DNA of 64,000 nucleotides, taken from NCBI GenBank assembly GCA_036435485.1, contig CM071600.1, positions 64,973,546-65,037,545 on the forward strand, read 5' to 3'. This document shows, piece after piece, positions 23,978 to 35,549 of the stretch. The notes under the pieces are model-generated. The model was not told where the DNA came from and searched no databases. It saw only the letters and a program-made list of their open reading frames with translations. Position 1 is the first letter of the stretch; each line of letters opens with the position of its first letter. The DNA comes from Saposhnikovia divaricata. Its lineage: Eukaryota > Streptophyta > Magnoliopsida > Apiales > Apiaceae. A program made the translations under genes and the position numbers.

Positions 23978-25805
23978 GAGGATATGGGAGAGCTTAGGTG
24001 GCGCTCTAAGATCGTCTCAATCTATTTTTTTAATTTTTTAGAATTTTAGAATTTTAAACACTAATAAATATAAAAATATTATTTAGCGTATTATAATTAG
24101 AATAGGTGTTCGAATGTTTTTTTTTTTTAACATGGGAACCCGCAGCCGCTACCCTTCGGGTGCGCTCTGGGTAAACCCATGGGTTCACGCAATAGCCTGC
24201 AAACCACGTGATCCAAGGCAAACCGCACAAGTGCGACAGGCTCTGCCCCAGGATGGCATAATCACAAATCCGCCTCCCGTGGGAGTCGAACCTGTGACCA
24301 AGAGGTGAGATGGCCTCTCTTTAACCAACTGAGACAACCCTTGCGGGCGTGTTCGAATGTATTTATAAGGCATATGATTAAAAGTTCTATTGGAAGTAAA
24401 ATAGGAGTTCGAATTTATAGAGAATAAGAGTTCAAATTTAAACACTAATAAATATGAAAATATCATTTAACATATTAGAAGTAGAATAATTGCTCGAATT
24501 TAAATAGGAGAAGAGTTCGAATTTATAGGGCAGACATATGATTAGAAGTTCTATTGAAAGTAGAATAAGTATTTAAGGCATATGATTAAAAGTTTTATTG
24601 GAAGTAGAATAGGAGTTCGAATTTATAGAGAATAAGAGTTCAAATTTATAGAAAAAACATATAAATAAAAGTTTTATTAGAAGTAGAATAAAAGTTATAT
24701 AGAGCAAACATATAATTAAATATTTTATAGAAAGTGCGATCTTCTTAAATTATACTTTTTTTATATAAGTTAATTATACTTGTATTAGAAAAATTTATTC
24801 ATAAATCCAATACTATTGTCATAAAAAAAAGTTATCGTATTTAAAAAGAAAAGAATTGAGGTTTTAACATAATAAAAGAACATTTTCATGTAGAAATCCT
24901 AAATAAATACAGGAGTATCTATAATATAAAGAGAAAATAAGATGTGTTTTCATTTTCTAAAACTTCATAAATTTTGGAAAATCTAGAGAAAGTATAAATT
25001 GTAATTCAATCTATTTTTTAGGTTTTGATTTTAAGGAAAAAAGTTGTTGTGTAAGATAAATATCATCAATAATATGTAATGGAGTTGGAATTTCGATCCC
25101 AAATGAGAGCGGCTCGAAACGTATTTAACGGGAAGACGGCTCACTATAAAATATTGTATTAGCTATTAAAATTTCATATTGATGTTATAAATTTTATTTT
25201 ATTTTTAGGATTTGATTTTTAAAGTTAGGTTTTTAGTCTTAACTAAAGAACGGATCAATGGTATTAACCGTGTTTAACGAGAAAGCGGTTCATTAGAGAA
25301 GACCGTATAAAAGATGTTTGAATAAAATAAATACAGGAGTATCTATAATATAAAAAGAAAATAAGATGTGTTTTCATTTTCTAAAACTCCATAATTTTAA
25401 AAAATCTAGAGAAAGTATAAATTGGAATTCATTCTATGTTTTAGGTTTTGATTTTAAGGAAAAAAGTTTTGTGTAAGATAAGTATCATCAACAATATGTA
25501 ATGAAATTGAAATTTCAATCCCTAACGAGAGCGGCTCGAAACGTGTTTAACGGGAAGACGGCTCACTATAAAAGATTGTATTAGATATTAAAATATTATA
25601 TTGATGATATAAATTTTATTTTATTTTTAGGATTTGATTTTTATGGATAAACATTATCATACAAGTGATATATGTAAAAGTCAAGTTTTTGGTCTTAACA
25701 AGAGAAAGGATCGATAGTAATAACAATGTTTAACGAGAAAACGATTCATTAGAGAAGACCATATAAAAGATATTTGAATATATAAGGAATACATAAAATA
25801 AAATA
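23973..25805 (+). mobile_element. Unclassified repeat X, copy 1 (carries a SINE)
   Basis: It begins AGGAGGATATGGGAGAGCTT after a TA run and has the family hallmark GGCGCTCTAAGATCGTCTCA. Inside, GAAGTAGAATAGGTGTTCGAATTTATAG-type phrases are iterated. A segment of about 420 bp (about 24900-25320) is tandemly duplicated (25321-25790). No ORF. The family may be Helitron-like, judged from copy 4's 3' end. Confidence 0.5.
24117..24348 (-). mobile_element. tRNA-derived SINE
   Basis: On the minus strand it starts GCCCGCAAGGGTTGTCTCAG, with a Pol III A box around 24325-24337 (CTCAGTTGGTTAA) and a B box GGTTCGACTCC (plus-strand 24282-24292). It ends in an A-tail (plus-strand T-run from 24117). A perfect 11-bp target duplication GTGTTCGAATG flanks it (24106-24116 and 24349-24359). 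Length about 232 bp. The GC content contrasts with the AT-rich repeat it sits in. Confidence 0.92.
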
Positions 25806-25825
25806 TCAATATATATATATATATA

Positions 25826-26182
25826 GGGTCTTCTTCTAATGGAAACTAACTTAGAATAGAAACTAGAAACTAAACCTAAATTAAATATTTCAAGCTAATC
25901 TAATGACCAAATTAGGGGTACTCCAATACAAAAAACGTTTAAAATTATTGTCTCTATTCAACAAAAATATAAAAAAATAAAAAAATTTTAAAAAAAAGTT
26001 ACTGTTCACGTGATGACGTGGCACGTGAACAGTAACTTTTTTTAATTTTTTTTAATTTTTTTATATTTTTGTTGAATAGAGCAAAGAATTTTAAACATTT
26101 TTTGTGAAGGTGCCCCTAGCGGGGCCATTAAAATAAATGAAATATAATTTATTTAGTGTAGGTTTCTAGTTTCTATTCTAAG
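25826..26182 (-). mobile_element. Near-fully palindromic MITE, copy 2 (inverted, truncated)
   Basis: The reverse complement of the 23541 element at high identity, starting GGGTCTTCTTCTAATGGAAAC after a TA run. The core GTTACTGTTCACGTG...CACGTGAACAGTAAC is a perfect inverted repeat. The outer end of its right arm is missing: it stops at ATTCTAAGG and joins repeat X copy 2 directly. Confidence 0.8.
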
Positions 26183-27074
26183 GATACGCGGGAGTTTAGG
26201 TGACGCTCTAAGATTGTCTCAATCTATTTTTCTAATTTTTAGAATTTTAAACACTAATAAATATACAAATATTTTTTAACATATTAGAAGTAGAAAAGGT
26301 GTTCGAATTTATAGATGATAAGAGTTCGAATTTATGGGAAAGACATATAATTAGAAGTTCCATTGGAAGTAGAATAGGTATTTAATAATAAGGCATATGA
26401 TTAAAAGTTCTATTACAAGTAAAATAGAAGTTCGAATAAACACTAATAAATATAAAAATATCTTTTACATATTAGAAGTAGAATAGGTATTCGATTTTAT
26501 AGATGAAAAGAGTTCGAATTTATAGGGAAGACATATAATTATAAGTTTTATTGGAAGTATAATAAGTATTTATAAGGCATATGATTAAAAGTTCTATTTG
26601 AAGTAGAATAGGAGTTCGAATTTATAGAGAATATAATAGTTCGAATTTATAGAAAAAACATATAATCATAAGTTCTATTGGAAGTAGAATAGGTGTTTGA
26701 ATATATAAAGGAAACATATAATTAAAAATTTTATTGGAAGTAGAAGACGAGGACGGTGGTGACCTTTTTTACAATATTCTAAAATTATACGTATATTTTT
26801 TATACAAGTTATTTATACTTGTATTTGGAAAATGTTTCATAAATCCAATACTAATCTCATTAAAAAAGTCTTCGTATTTAAAAATAAAAGAACTAATATG
26901 CTAATATAATAAAATAACATTCTCATGCGGGAACCCTAAATAAATAAAGGAGTATCTATAATATAAAGAAAAAAGAGATGTTTTTTTATATTTTTAAACT
27001 CCATAAATTTTAGAAAGTTTAGAGAAAATAAAAAATGGAATTCACTCTATTTTTAGGTTTTGATTTTTTAAGGT
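26183..27074 (+). mobile_element. Unclassified repeat X, copy 2
   Basis: Starts ATACGCGGGAGTTTAGGTGA and repeats the GTGACGCTCTAAGATTGTCTCA hallmark and the GAAGTAGAATAGG iterations. It ends at the TA run where element A inserted. Confidence 0.5.
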
Positions 27075-27111
<37 letters not shown>

Positions 27112-27115
<4 letters not shown>

Positions 27116-28333
27116 AACGTGTATTTTATACACGTTTTGTCTTTTATTCTTCTGCATTTTTGTTAGTTTCGAATGTTGTTTTATTAATATTTGTTATGTT
27201 TTTCATCTTTCAGTGCCTCGTGCTTAATTGTTGAAAAGATGGCTTAATTTGGGCATGAAAGCGAAGATTATTCAAGAGGGAAGTTAGAAGATGCAAGCTC
27301 GCGTTTCCGGGAGGTTTTTATTGTATAATCTTGAAGATTTTGTCTCGCACGGGCTACTGCACGGCCGTGCAACAGGCTGTGCAGAGTGTTACAAGTAGTG
27401 CAGAATGGGCAGATTTTCTCACGGGCTGCTGCACGGCCGTGCAACAGGCTGTGCAGCCCCTGCTGTGTACTAAAAGAAATTTAACCTACTTCTAACACAT
27501 CTTATCTTCATCATCTTATTTTCCTCTCTTCTTAGCCTCTTCAAGAACATAATTAGGGTTAGTAGGAAGTAGTTAATTATGAGTAACTAACTCCATAATT
27601 TGGCTCAAGGAAGCATCTCTTGTACTAAACCCATTCAATTTAAGTAAGATCTTCTTCATTCTATCTTAATTGCTTGAATGTATTGTTTATGATTTTGCTT
27701 GGAGATTTGTAAGTTGCTTCATCTTGCTCTTCTTGTAATTTCAATTGCTAATTGTTTGTACTAATCCGTAATTGTTAGTACATTCATTATAGTAGCACAA
27801 GTTTAGTTTACCTAAATTCTCAAGCTTTAAGTGCAAATACCTAGGTTGAGCTTCTCATCCTTGGGTTTGTCCTAGCCTCTCTTTGATTGATTCCTTGATT
27901 TGGTTATACTAGTAGTGCTTCATTATTGGTAGCTATTATCAAGAGAGCTAATTTATGTGCTTCACTAAATTAGTGTTTTTAGAAGAGAAATAAGTGATTG
28001 TGTGCTTCACCAATTATCTTGGTTAGGTAGAGTTGGATATATTCTTGCTTGTTGGGTTGAAGTGCTTGATTTGCTATTATCCTTGGGTCAAATGTCTCTT
28101 ATCTTGTTAATTTGCTCATTGTGTTGTTGTGTTGGCAAATTTGGATATTAGCCATTAACTTAGTTGTGTTTTTGTAGCAATTTTTTTATCGTAGGCAAGG
28201 TGTTTGTTAAAATACCTCAACCAAATCAAAAACCCCCCCATTTTCCACACTACTAGATTGTAAGAGATAATCTACTCGGAATCAATATTGAGAGTCCTTC
28301 CCTGTGAACGAACTTCGAAAAACACTACCTTCA
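27112..28333 (+). repeat. Element A 5' LTR
   Basis: TGATAACGTG...CTACCTTCA. It carries two copies of a GC-rich palindrome centred on TGCACGGCCGTGCA (27347-27384 and 27420-27458). No TATA box is obvious. Confidence 0.92.
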
Positions 28334-28336
28334 AAT

Positions 28337-28354
28337 TGGCGCCGCTGCCGGGGA
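28337..28354 (+). promoter_or_regulatory. Element A primer binding site (tRNA-Asp type)
   Basis: TGGCGCCGCTGCCGGGGA, three bases after the LTR. It matches the complement of a plant tRNA-Asp 3' end (TGGCGCCGTTGCCGGGG) except for one base. The same variant occurs in elements B and C. Confidence 0.85.
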
Positions 28355-28502
28355 AGGCAACAATATTAATTTTGAGTTAATTGTTTCTTATAGTTTAGAT
28401 TTTATCTTTGTATATAATTTTTTCTTTCTTTGTTTGTTCTTTTTTATTGGTGTGTCTTCATGTTTATTGGATATAGACATGAACTAACTCTTTCAGGAGA
28501 CA

Positions 28503-29516
28503 ATGGAGAATTATTTTGGTTGGAATAACGCTCAAGATTTCACTTATGATCAAGAACGATATCAAGATTTTAATTCTTTTCAGAATTTAAATGCGTATCA
28601 GGTGAATTCTTTATATTCTACAAACTCATGCTATGCTCTTTACCCTCCTAGCATCGATTATTCATATGCTTGTGAAAATCAATGTTATGATCCGCAATAT
28701 AATTCCCAAGACCATCAAGGGTCTTCTTCATCTTCCTTATCTTCATTAGAGGAGATGATAAACCAAATTGCGGCAAACAACCTCCAACTTGCTTTTAAAA
28801 ATTGATGTTATGATCCGCAATATAATTCCCAAGACCATCAAGGGTCTTCTTCATCTACATTGTCATCACTTGAAGAAATGATAAAACAAATGGCGGCAAA
28901 CAACCTCCAATTTCAAAACACCACATTTCAAAGTATATCCAACTTGGAAAAGATCACTTCTCAAATGGAAAAGAACACTTCTCAAAGCTTATCCAACTTG
29001 GAAGAGCAAATGAGTCAACTAGCCGAAACCGTGAGTCGATTAGAGGAGGTCAATTCTCCTACTAATCACGATTCTTGTTTTGTAATTAATGAAAATGTTG
29101 TGCATGATGAATTTGCTTGTTTAGTTGACGATTGCCCTAGGCTTAATGATGATAAATTGGATGTAGTTGAGGATCTACCAAATTTAGAAAATTCCTTTGA
29201 GCTTAATGAATTGGTAGATGAGATAAAAATTGATGAATGTCCAATTAAAATTGAGAAGGAATTTGAGCTTAAGATTGATGAGGTTGAAATTTTTGCTTGG
29301 GTATATAAGGATCCAATTTGGGAACAATTTTTGAGTTGTAGTTATAATGAGTATTCTGACGATTTCTCTAACTACTTTTCTTTTTCAAAGTCTCCTGAAC
29401 ATCTGAAGATCATAAAAATATTTTTATATTTTTATGGATCAAATGTATATTTGCACACCATGTTTTTATTATTAATTCGTAGGTATGTGCATTTATTTGC
29501 TTTTTCACCTCATTAG
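28503..29516 (+). pseudogene. gag: Element A Gag-like ORF fragment (split by an in-frame stop)
   Basis: One frame from ATG 28503 to TAG at 29514-29516 with TGA at 28803-28805. The first part is rich in Tyr, Asn and Gln (MENYFGWNNAQDFTYDQE). Then SLEEMI(K/N)Q(M/I)AANNLQ repeats lead into a coiled coil ending LEEQMSQLAETVSRLEE, which resembles the C-terminal region of Athila Gag after the zinc knuckle. An in-frame 123-bp tandem duplication (28683-28805/28806-28928) puts the stop at its junction. There is no zinc knuckle. The tail (29280-29516) matches nothing I know. If translated, it could offer a Gag-interaction coil; this is an inference. Confidence 0.6.
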
Positions 29517-29559
29517 TCAGAATAGTTGTATAAATAAGTCGAGCCAACGACAATAAACA

Positions 29560-29590
29560 AAGCGCTTTTTGGGAGGCAACCCAAGGTACG
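29560..29590 (+). other. Conserved GCGCTTTTTGGGAGGCAACC hairpin motif, element A
   Basis: TTGGG-AGGCAA-CCCAA forms a small stem. The same motif follows the ORF in element C (about 57299-57322). Its position just after the ORF suggests an RNA function. Confidence 0.6.
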
Positions 29591-29599
29591 CATGTATTT

Positions 29600-30239
29600 A
29601 TATATTTTTATGCGTGTGTTAGATTCTGTTCCTTGCTTGCATTTATGTAGGGTGTTATGCATATTGTAGGTTTGAGGATTGATCTAAATATTAGTGAGTG
29701 GGGATTTCTTTTTCATCTATTTTAATTCTAAGTAAATAACCCAAAAATAAAAAAAATATTATGTATTTTTTTTTGGTGTGATTAATGAATTTTATAATAG
29801 ATTTTCAAAAAAAAAAATTTGTAATAATAATTCCCCACTCAATAATATTTAGTATCATTAATTCCTATTTTTATAATTTTTATATTTATTCCACACTTGC
29901 CTTGATGTGTTTGTTTCATATTTTCAGGATTTTATTCAAGTATTCAAGAATTTCTGTGAGTGTTATTTAAAAAAAAAAAAGTGTGTTTGAATAATTTGCT
30001 GCAATTTTGGAATTGCACGGGTATTCAAGGAACCGTGCAGCGTGGCATTTTAGAGGCCTTGCAATAATTTTTAGTACAGATTTATACACGGGCCTGTGCA
30101 CGACCGTGCAGCAGGCCGTGAGATTTCATGTGCATTCTGCATTCCAGCGCCACTCCAATCTCTTGTCTGTGCATAATTTGCACGGGCTGTGCAGCTCATT
30201 TAAAAAGAAAAATACAAAGCAGAGCTCTAACACTCCCTA
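29600..30239 (+). other. Element A internal non-coding, AT-rich with GC palindromes
   Basis: No gene. Around 30010-30120 the GCACGG...CCGTGCAG palindromes of the LTR recur in diverged form. Confidence 0.5.
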
Positions 30240-31303
30240 ACTACTTCTCTAACTCCTTTCCCCTCCCCTGCAATTCAAGCAAGCCGCTGTTCTTCATGGC
30301 GACAGCACCGCAATTGCCATCTCCAGTCCACCTCCGATCTTTCACCACCATCAACCAGCACTTAACAATTCCCCTCTGTTCTTCTTCTACGCCTACTACC
30401 ATTCTATCTCCGCCGTCCACCTTCATCTCAGGCCACGAACCAACTTCCTCCCATCCCACCTCTCCGTTCGCCTCCGCTTTCACATTCCTCCACCATCTGC
30501 CGCCTCTCCACACGTCAAACCGCTGCTTCTCTCCACCCATTTCCTCCACTGCCTTCTTCCTCCTTCACCACCAACCCCATACCTCTTTCCCATCTCATCT
30601 CCCCTTTTATTCGACCAACCCACTTCTCTCTACTCTTCTGTTCCACACCTCTCCGCCCTCACAGCCTCGCAATTACCACTCCTCTTCAACCTCTCCTTCA
30701 AATTGCCCAGCCACCTCCGTACCACCACCATTCTCCGCCAATTCCACCAGACCTCCACTTTCCTCCGCCTTTCTTCTCCCTTCACCACTGCACCACACCT
30801 CCTACACCACCCACCCCCGTCCACCGCGTTTCCCCCTTCGATTCCAACACTCCCCCTCTCATCACCGCCATTTGCAAATGTCCTCCTCCCAAAACCATTC
30901 CACCTCCATTCACCTACTTCACAGCCTAACTCCGACCACCCAACCTCTCCCTTCTCCTTCTCTATTCCTCCCCACACCACTGCACTCCCTCGTTCAGTGA
31001 GTTCACACCTCCTCCGACCATCATCAATCTCCTCCCTTCCCCGCTGTTCTTATCTCCCATCCTGCAATTGCCTCCGTTCGCTAACCCCCCCCCGATCGCC
31101 CCACCAATCGGAACCTCTGCAATCTCCCACCAACAATCCCCGTTGTTCACCATCCCTCGCCATTTCCCCTGTTTCTTCCCCCCCCCCCCCCCCCGTGTTT
31201 TTCACGAACAAACCCCCCCTTTTTTTTGTTTTGTTTTGTTTATATTTGGTTTTTTTTTGTTTTGTTTTCTTTTAGTTTAGTTTAGTTTTAGTTTTTTTTT
31301 TGG

Positions 31304-31340
<37 letters not shown>

Positions 31341-31790
31341 TTGTTTTATTTTTAATTTTAGATTTTATTCCATTTTTATTTCTATTTTTAGTTTTATTTT
31401 TATTTGATTTCGTTTTATTTCTGAAGCTAAACAATTTTTATAAATTTAAGAATCAATTTTAAATTTGATTTTTGATTTTATTATTAATTGGTTAGGTATT
31501 TATTTTATTTTATTTTATTCTTTAAAAAAAACAAAAAAATTATTTATTTATTTATTTTTTTTAATTTTGATTTTAGTTTTTCATTTTCTAAAACTAAGTA
31601 ATTATTTTATTTTATTTTTAGTTTTTAATTTAATTTTTGCTTTTATTATTATTTCAGTTTAAATTTGATTTGATTTTTTTTATTATTAATTGGTTAGTTA
31701 TTTTATTTTATTTTAATTTATTTTAGTTTATTTTATTTTATTTTTTTTAAAAATATATATTTTTATTATTTTTATATTCTTAATTGGTAT
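30240..31790 (+). other. 1.5-kb pyrimidine-biased block in element A
   Basis: From 30240 to about 31200 the plus strand is rich in C and T and very poor in G. It then passes through a C-run (31179-31194) into T-rich sequence with an (ATT)n microsatellite (about 31304-31342). Long open frames here (for example 30128-31000, Pro/Ser/His-rich) result from few stop codons in CT-rich sequence; I do not call them genes. Confidence 0.65.
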
Positions 31791-32012
31791 ATTGTAGTAG
31801 CTTTGACGGTGTGGATTTTGGCGTGTCGGTTATTTTGTAGGGTTGCTTGTGGTTTGCGGCATTAGTTCAAATCTTGGCTTGCAATATTTGGAGTTGGATT
31901 TTGACAAGTACCAGTGACTTTGCTCCCGGTTCTTCTTATTTATTTTTAGGGGAGTTCTCTTTCACTCATATCTCTACTTCAATTTATTTGTCATGCATGA
32001 GGACATGCCATG

Positions 32013-32030
32013 TTTTAAGTGGGGGAAGGA
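32013..32030 (+). other. Second polypurine-like tract, element A
   Basis: TTTTAAGTGGGGGAAGGA closely copies the real tract before the 3' LTR. It is preceded by GAGGACATGCCATG. Elements B and C have the equivalent (47835-47853; 57400-57434). Confidence 0.6.
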
Positions 32031-33491
32031 TTGTTCATTTTGATGTCCGTCTTGTTGTCCATTTTGTTTGCATTTGGGAAATAAGTTTAGTCATGAGCGT
32101 GTTTACTTGTTTGTAAAATTTAAGACATTGTGAGCTTGCAGCCTTGTTTTCTCCTATTACGTGTCTAGCATTATCAATTTGATGTGAATCTATAAGTTTG
32201 ATGCACCTTATTGCGCACACACACTTGAAATGGCATGAAAAGTTTAGATGTTTGTAATTAAATTGTGAGCATGACGATTATCTCTTAGCATACATAGAAT
32301 CAAATCGAGGAGATGTTATTAAAACGTAAACCTTGTGAGGCCTTGAACGATGATTCTTTTGCTTGTGTGTTTCTCCTTCTTTATGTATGTTTGTTGCTCT
32401 AGGGCTTGCATTAAACCTTCATTCATGGATGCACCATAATAAGGAAATTCTGTTTAGGATAACATTTTTTTTTTTTTGGCCTTTTAGCTTGTGAACCATG
32501 AAAATAATCCCTAGTTACCCCTTTGAAGCTTATATCCATATTTTTCTTCGTCACTCTCCCCTTTTATACATGAGTCATAGCCAAATACTTCACTCTCGAC
32601 CTAGTTGAGCTAGTTGAGTCTTGGAAAGAATTGATTGATGAGCATGTGAATTTGGAAAAGTTGTGAAGAGGAAGAATTCTATTTATTGTAAGCGGGAACT
32701 AGTTCGACGTGTAAATCTAGATGTGGTTCAAGGTTCATTGTAATATTTATCTATAATGCATTCCCTTTGCTAAAATAATAATAATAAAGGGGATGTAAAA
32801 AAAAAAGAAAAATAGAAAAAGAAAAATAGAAAAATAGAAAAAAAAAAGCAATAAATCTTTGTACTTTATTTTGTTTCAATTTTCTTGGTAATTGTGGTTG
32901 TGTTTTGTAATTGTAAATGAGTGGAGATCTTCTTTAGTTTGAGAATTCGGTGGATGAAGCGAGCAAGCGTCATTTTGACTCAACTAGCGAGACTTTTACA
33001 CCTTCCTTGAACTTAAATTTTCACACCTTCACCCAAGCCTCATTACAACCCATTTTATGAATTCCTTGTTTTTGGTGCAATCCGGAATTTAGGTGAACAT
33101 GCAAGGTCAAGTAGAGCGCATGCATTTAGACTTGGAGTTGAGTGAAATCTCTAGCCCATACTTGTGTGATACATAATTGAGAGATGTGAGATTTTTCACC
33201 ATATAATTTCATCTTCTTAATGCGAAGCCGTGTATGCTTTGTGATAATCTTGTCTAGTGTTCACGATTGAAGTGCATTCATTCTATCTTTAATGTCATGG
33301 TTACATCTTGCACAAGGTGTGTTATCTTGATTCTTGAATTGGTTGTTAGCTCGTTTTAGTGGATGACAAGGTGAATAACTCTATATGTTTGATTTTAGTT
33401 ACAAGTAGACGGCTTGGACATGTGAGTGTAGTAGTTAGTTTAATTAGTAGGTATTGTTAGTTTCTTGTTTATTAGTGGCTTTTGTGATTTT

Positions 33492-33606
33492 GTGGGTACG
33501 TCATCTATAAACCCTCACGAGACCTTACTCGTCCACTAGGGCTACCTAGGGGTTCCAAGGGCTTGTTGCATATGCCAAATGCAACCGTGATCACCTACGG
33601 AAGTGG
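33492..33606 (+). ncRNA. Conserved structured block, element A
   Basis: About 115 nt starting GTGGGTACG, 74 nt upstream of the 3' LTR. Four short hairpins: ACGAG/CTCGT (33517-33521, 33528-33532), CTAGG/CCTAG (33536-33540, 33545-33549), GTTGCAT/ATGCAAC (33565-33571, 33579-33585), and CCGT/ACGG (33585-33588, 33597-33600). Homologous blocks occur in elements B and C. Likely a cis-acting RNA signal of the genomic transcript, not a separate gene. Confidence 0.6.
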
Positions 33607-33663
33607 TACTAGTTAGGAGTATATGGTTATGTTCATTTTAGTTTGCTCGGGACTAGCAAAGTT

Positions 33664-33678
33664 TAAGTGGGGGAAGAC
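33664..33678 (+). promoter_or_regulatory. Element A polypurine tract
   Basis: TAAGTGGGGGAAGAC immediately before the 3' LTR TG. Confidence 0.85.
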
Positions 33679-33679
33679 T

Positions 33680-34901
33680 TGATAACGTGTATTTTATACA
33701 CGTTTTGTCTTTTATTCTTCTGCATTTTTGTTAGTTTCGAATGTTGTTTTATTAATATTTGTTATGTTTTTCATCTTTCAGTGCCTCGTGCTTAATTGTT
33801 GAAAAGATGGCTTAATTTGGGCATGAAAGCGAAGATTATTCAAGAGGGAAGTTAGAAGATGCAAGCTCGCGTTTCCGGGAGGTTTTTATTGTATAATCTT
33901 GAAGATTTTGTCTCGCACGGGCTACTGCACGGCCGTGCAACAGGCTGTGCAGAGTGTTACAAGTAGTGCAGAATGGGCAGATTTTCTCACGGGCTGCTGC
34001 ACGGCCGTGCAACAGGCTGTGCAGCCCCTGCTGTGTACTAAAAGAAATTTAACCTACTTCTAACACATCTTATCTTCATCATCTTATTTTCCTCTCTTCT
34101 TAGCCTCTTCAAGAACATAATTAGGGTTAGTAGGAAGTAGTTAATTATGAGTAACTAACTCCATAATTTGGCTCAAGGAAGCATCTCTTGTACTAAACCC
34201 ATTCAATTTAAGTAAGATCTTCTTCATTCTATCTTAATTGCTTGAATGTATTGTTTATGATTTTGCTTGGAGATTTGTAAGTTGCTTCATCTTGCTCTTC
34301 TTGTAATTTCAATTGCTAATTGTTTGTACTAATCCGTAATTGTTAGTACATTCATTATAGTAGCACAAGTTTAGTTTACCTAAATTCTCAAGCTTTAAGT
34401 GCAAATACCTAGGTTGAGCTTCTCATCCTTGGGTTTGTCCTAGCCTCTCTTTGATTGATTCCTTGATTTGGTTATACTAGTAGTGCTTCATTATTGGTAG
34501 CTATTATCAAGAGAGCTAATTTATGTGCTTCACTAAATTAGTGTTTTTAGAAGAGAAATAAGTGATTGTGTGCTTCACCAATTATCTTGGTTAGGTAGAG
34601 TTGGATATATTCTTGCTTATTGGGTTGAAGTGCTTGATTTGCTATTATCCTTGGGTCAAATGTCTCTTATCTTGTTAATTTGCTCATTGTGTTGTTGTGT
34701 TGGCAAATTTGGATATTAGCCATTAACTTAGTTGTGTTTTTGTAGCAATTTATTTATCGTAGGCAAGGTGTTTGTTAAAATACCTCAACCAAATCAAAAA
34801 CCCCCCCATTTTTCACACTACTAGATTGTAAGAGATAATCTACTCGGAATCAATATTGAGAGTCCTTCCCTGTGAACGAACTTCGAAAAACACTACCTTC
34901 A
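33680..34901 (+). repeat. Element A 3' LTR
   Basis: Same 1222-bp length as the 5' LTR. Three substitutions were spotted (near 34620, 34751 and 34812). Confidence 0.92.
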
Positions 34902-34916
34902 ATATATATATATATA

Positions 34917-35528
34917 TGAGGATACGCGGGCGTTTAGGTGGCGCTCTAAGATCGTCTCAATCTATTTTTCTAATTTTCTTAGAATTTTTGAATTTTAAAC
35001 AGTAATATAATAAAAAATATCTTTTATCATATTAGAAGTAGAATAGGTGTTCGAATTTATAAATGAGAAAAGTTCAAATTTATAGGAAGTAAGTAGTGAA
35101 AGAAGAATCCATCCCAGTAGTGGATCAATCGGTAGTTAAATAATCCATATAATTAGAAGTTCTATTGGAAGTAGAAATAGAATAAGTATTTAATTATAAG
35201 GCACATGATTAAAAGTTCTATTACAAGTAGAATAGGTGTGATCGTCTCAATCTATTTTTCTAATTTTCTTAGAATTTTTGAATTTTAAACACTAATAAAT
35301 AAGAAAATATCTTTTATCGTATTAAAAGTAGAATAGGTGTTCGAATTTATAAATGAGAAAAGTTTGAATTTATAGGAAGTAAGTAGTGAAAGAAGAGTCC
35401 ATCCCAGTAGTGGATCAATTGGTAGTTAAATAATCCATATAATTAGAAGTTCTATTGGAAGTAGAATAAGTATTTAATTATAAGGCATATGATTAAAAGT
35501 TCTATTACAAGTAGAATAAGAGTTATAA
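34917..35528 (+). mobile_element. Unclassified repeat X, copy 3 (with internal tandem duplication)
   Basis: GAGGATACGCGGGCGTTTAG start after a TA run. The GATCGTCTCAATCTATTTTT segment at about 34952 recurs at 35239, a tandem duplication of about 288 bp. Confidence 0.5.
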
Positions 35529-35549
35529 ATTATATCAATCAATATATAT

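Larger units (their letters stand above)
27112..34901 (+). mobile_element. Element A: young Athila-derived, non-autonomous LTR retrotransposon (7.79 kb)
   Basis: Two 1222-bp LTRs (27112-28333 and 33680-34901) differ at only about three sites by eye. It has a tRNA-Asp-type primer site after the 5' LTR and a purine tract before the 3' LTR. Flanks are ATATA on both sides (27107-27111, 34902-34906), but the target is a TA microsatellite so the TSD is weak evidence. Coding is limited to a broken Gag-like ORF; there is no protease, RT or integrase. It fits the TR-GAG/LARD class of parasites on Athila-type gypsy elements. Confidence 0.85.

Noticed and set aside
24114..24466. Open frames on both strands in the GC-rich patch
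   Set aside because: The patch is a SINE with A/B boxes, A-tail and TSD; the frames are incidental.
30241..30980. Minus-strand Gly/Trp/Glu-rich frames
   Set aside because: Complement of the CT-rich block; same reason as the plus-strand frames.
30128..31275. Long Pro/Ser/His-rich open frames on both strands
   Set aside because: They overlap in several frames in CT-rich DNA with few stop codons, have no domain-like pattern, and lie inside an LTR element.
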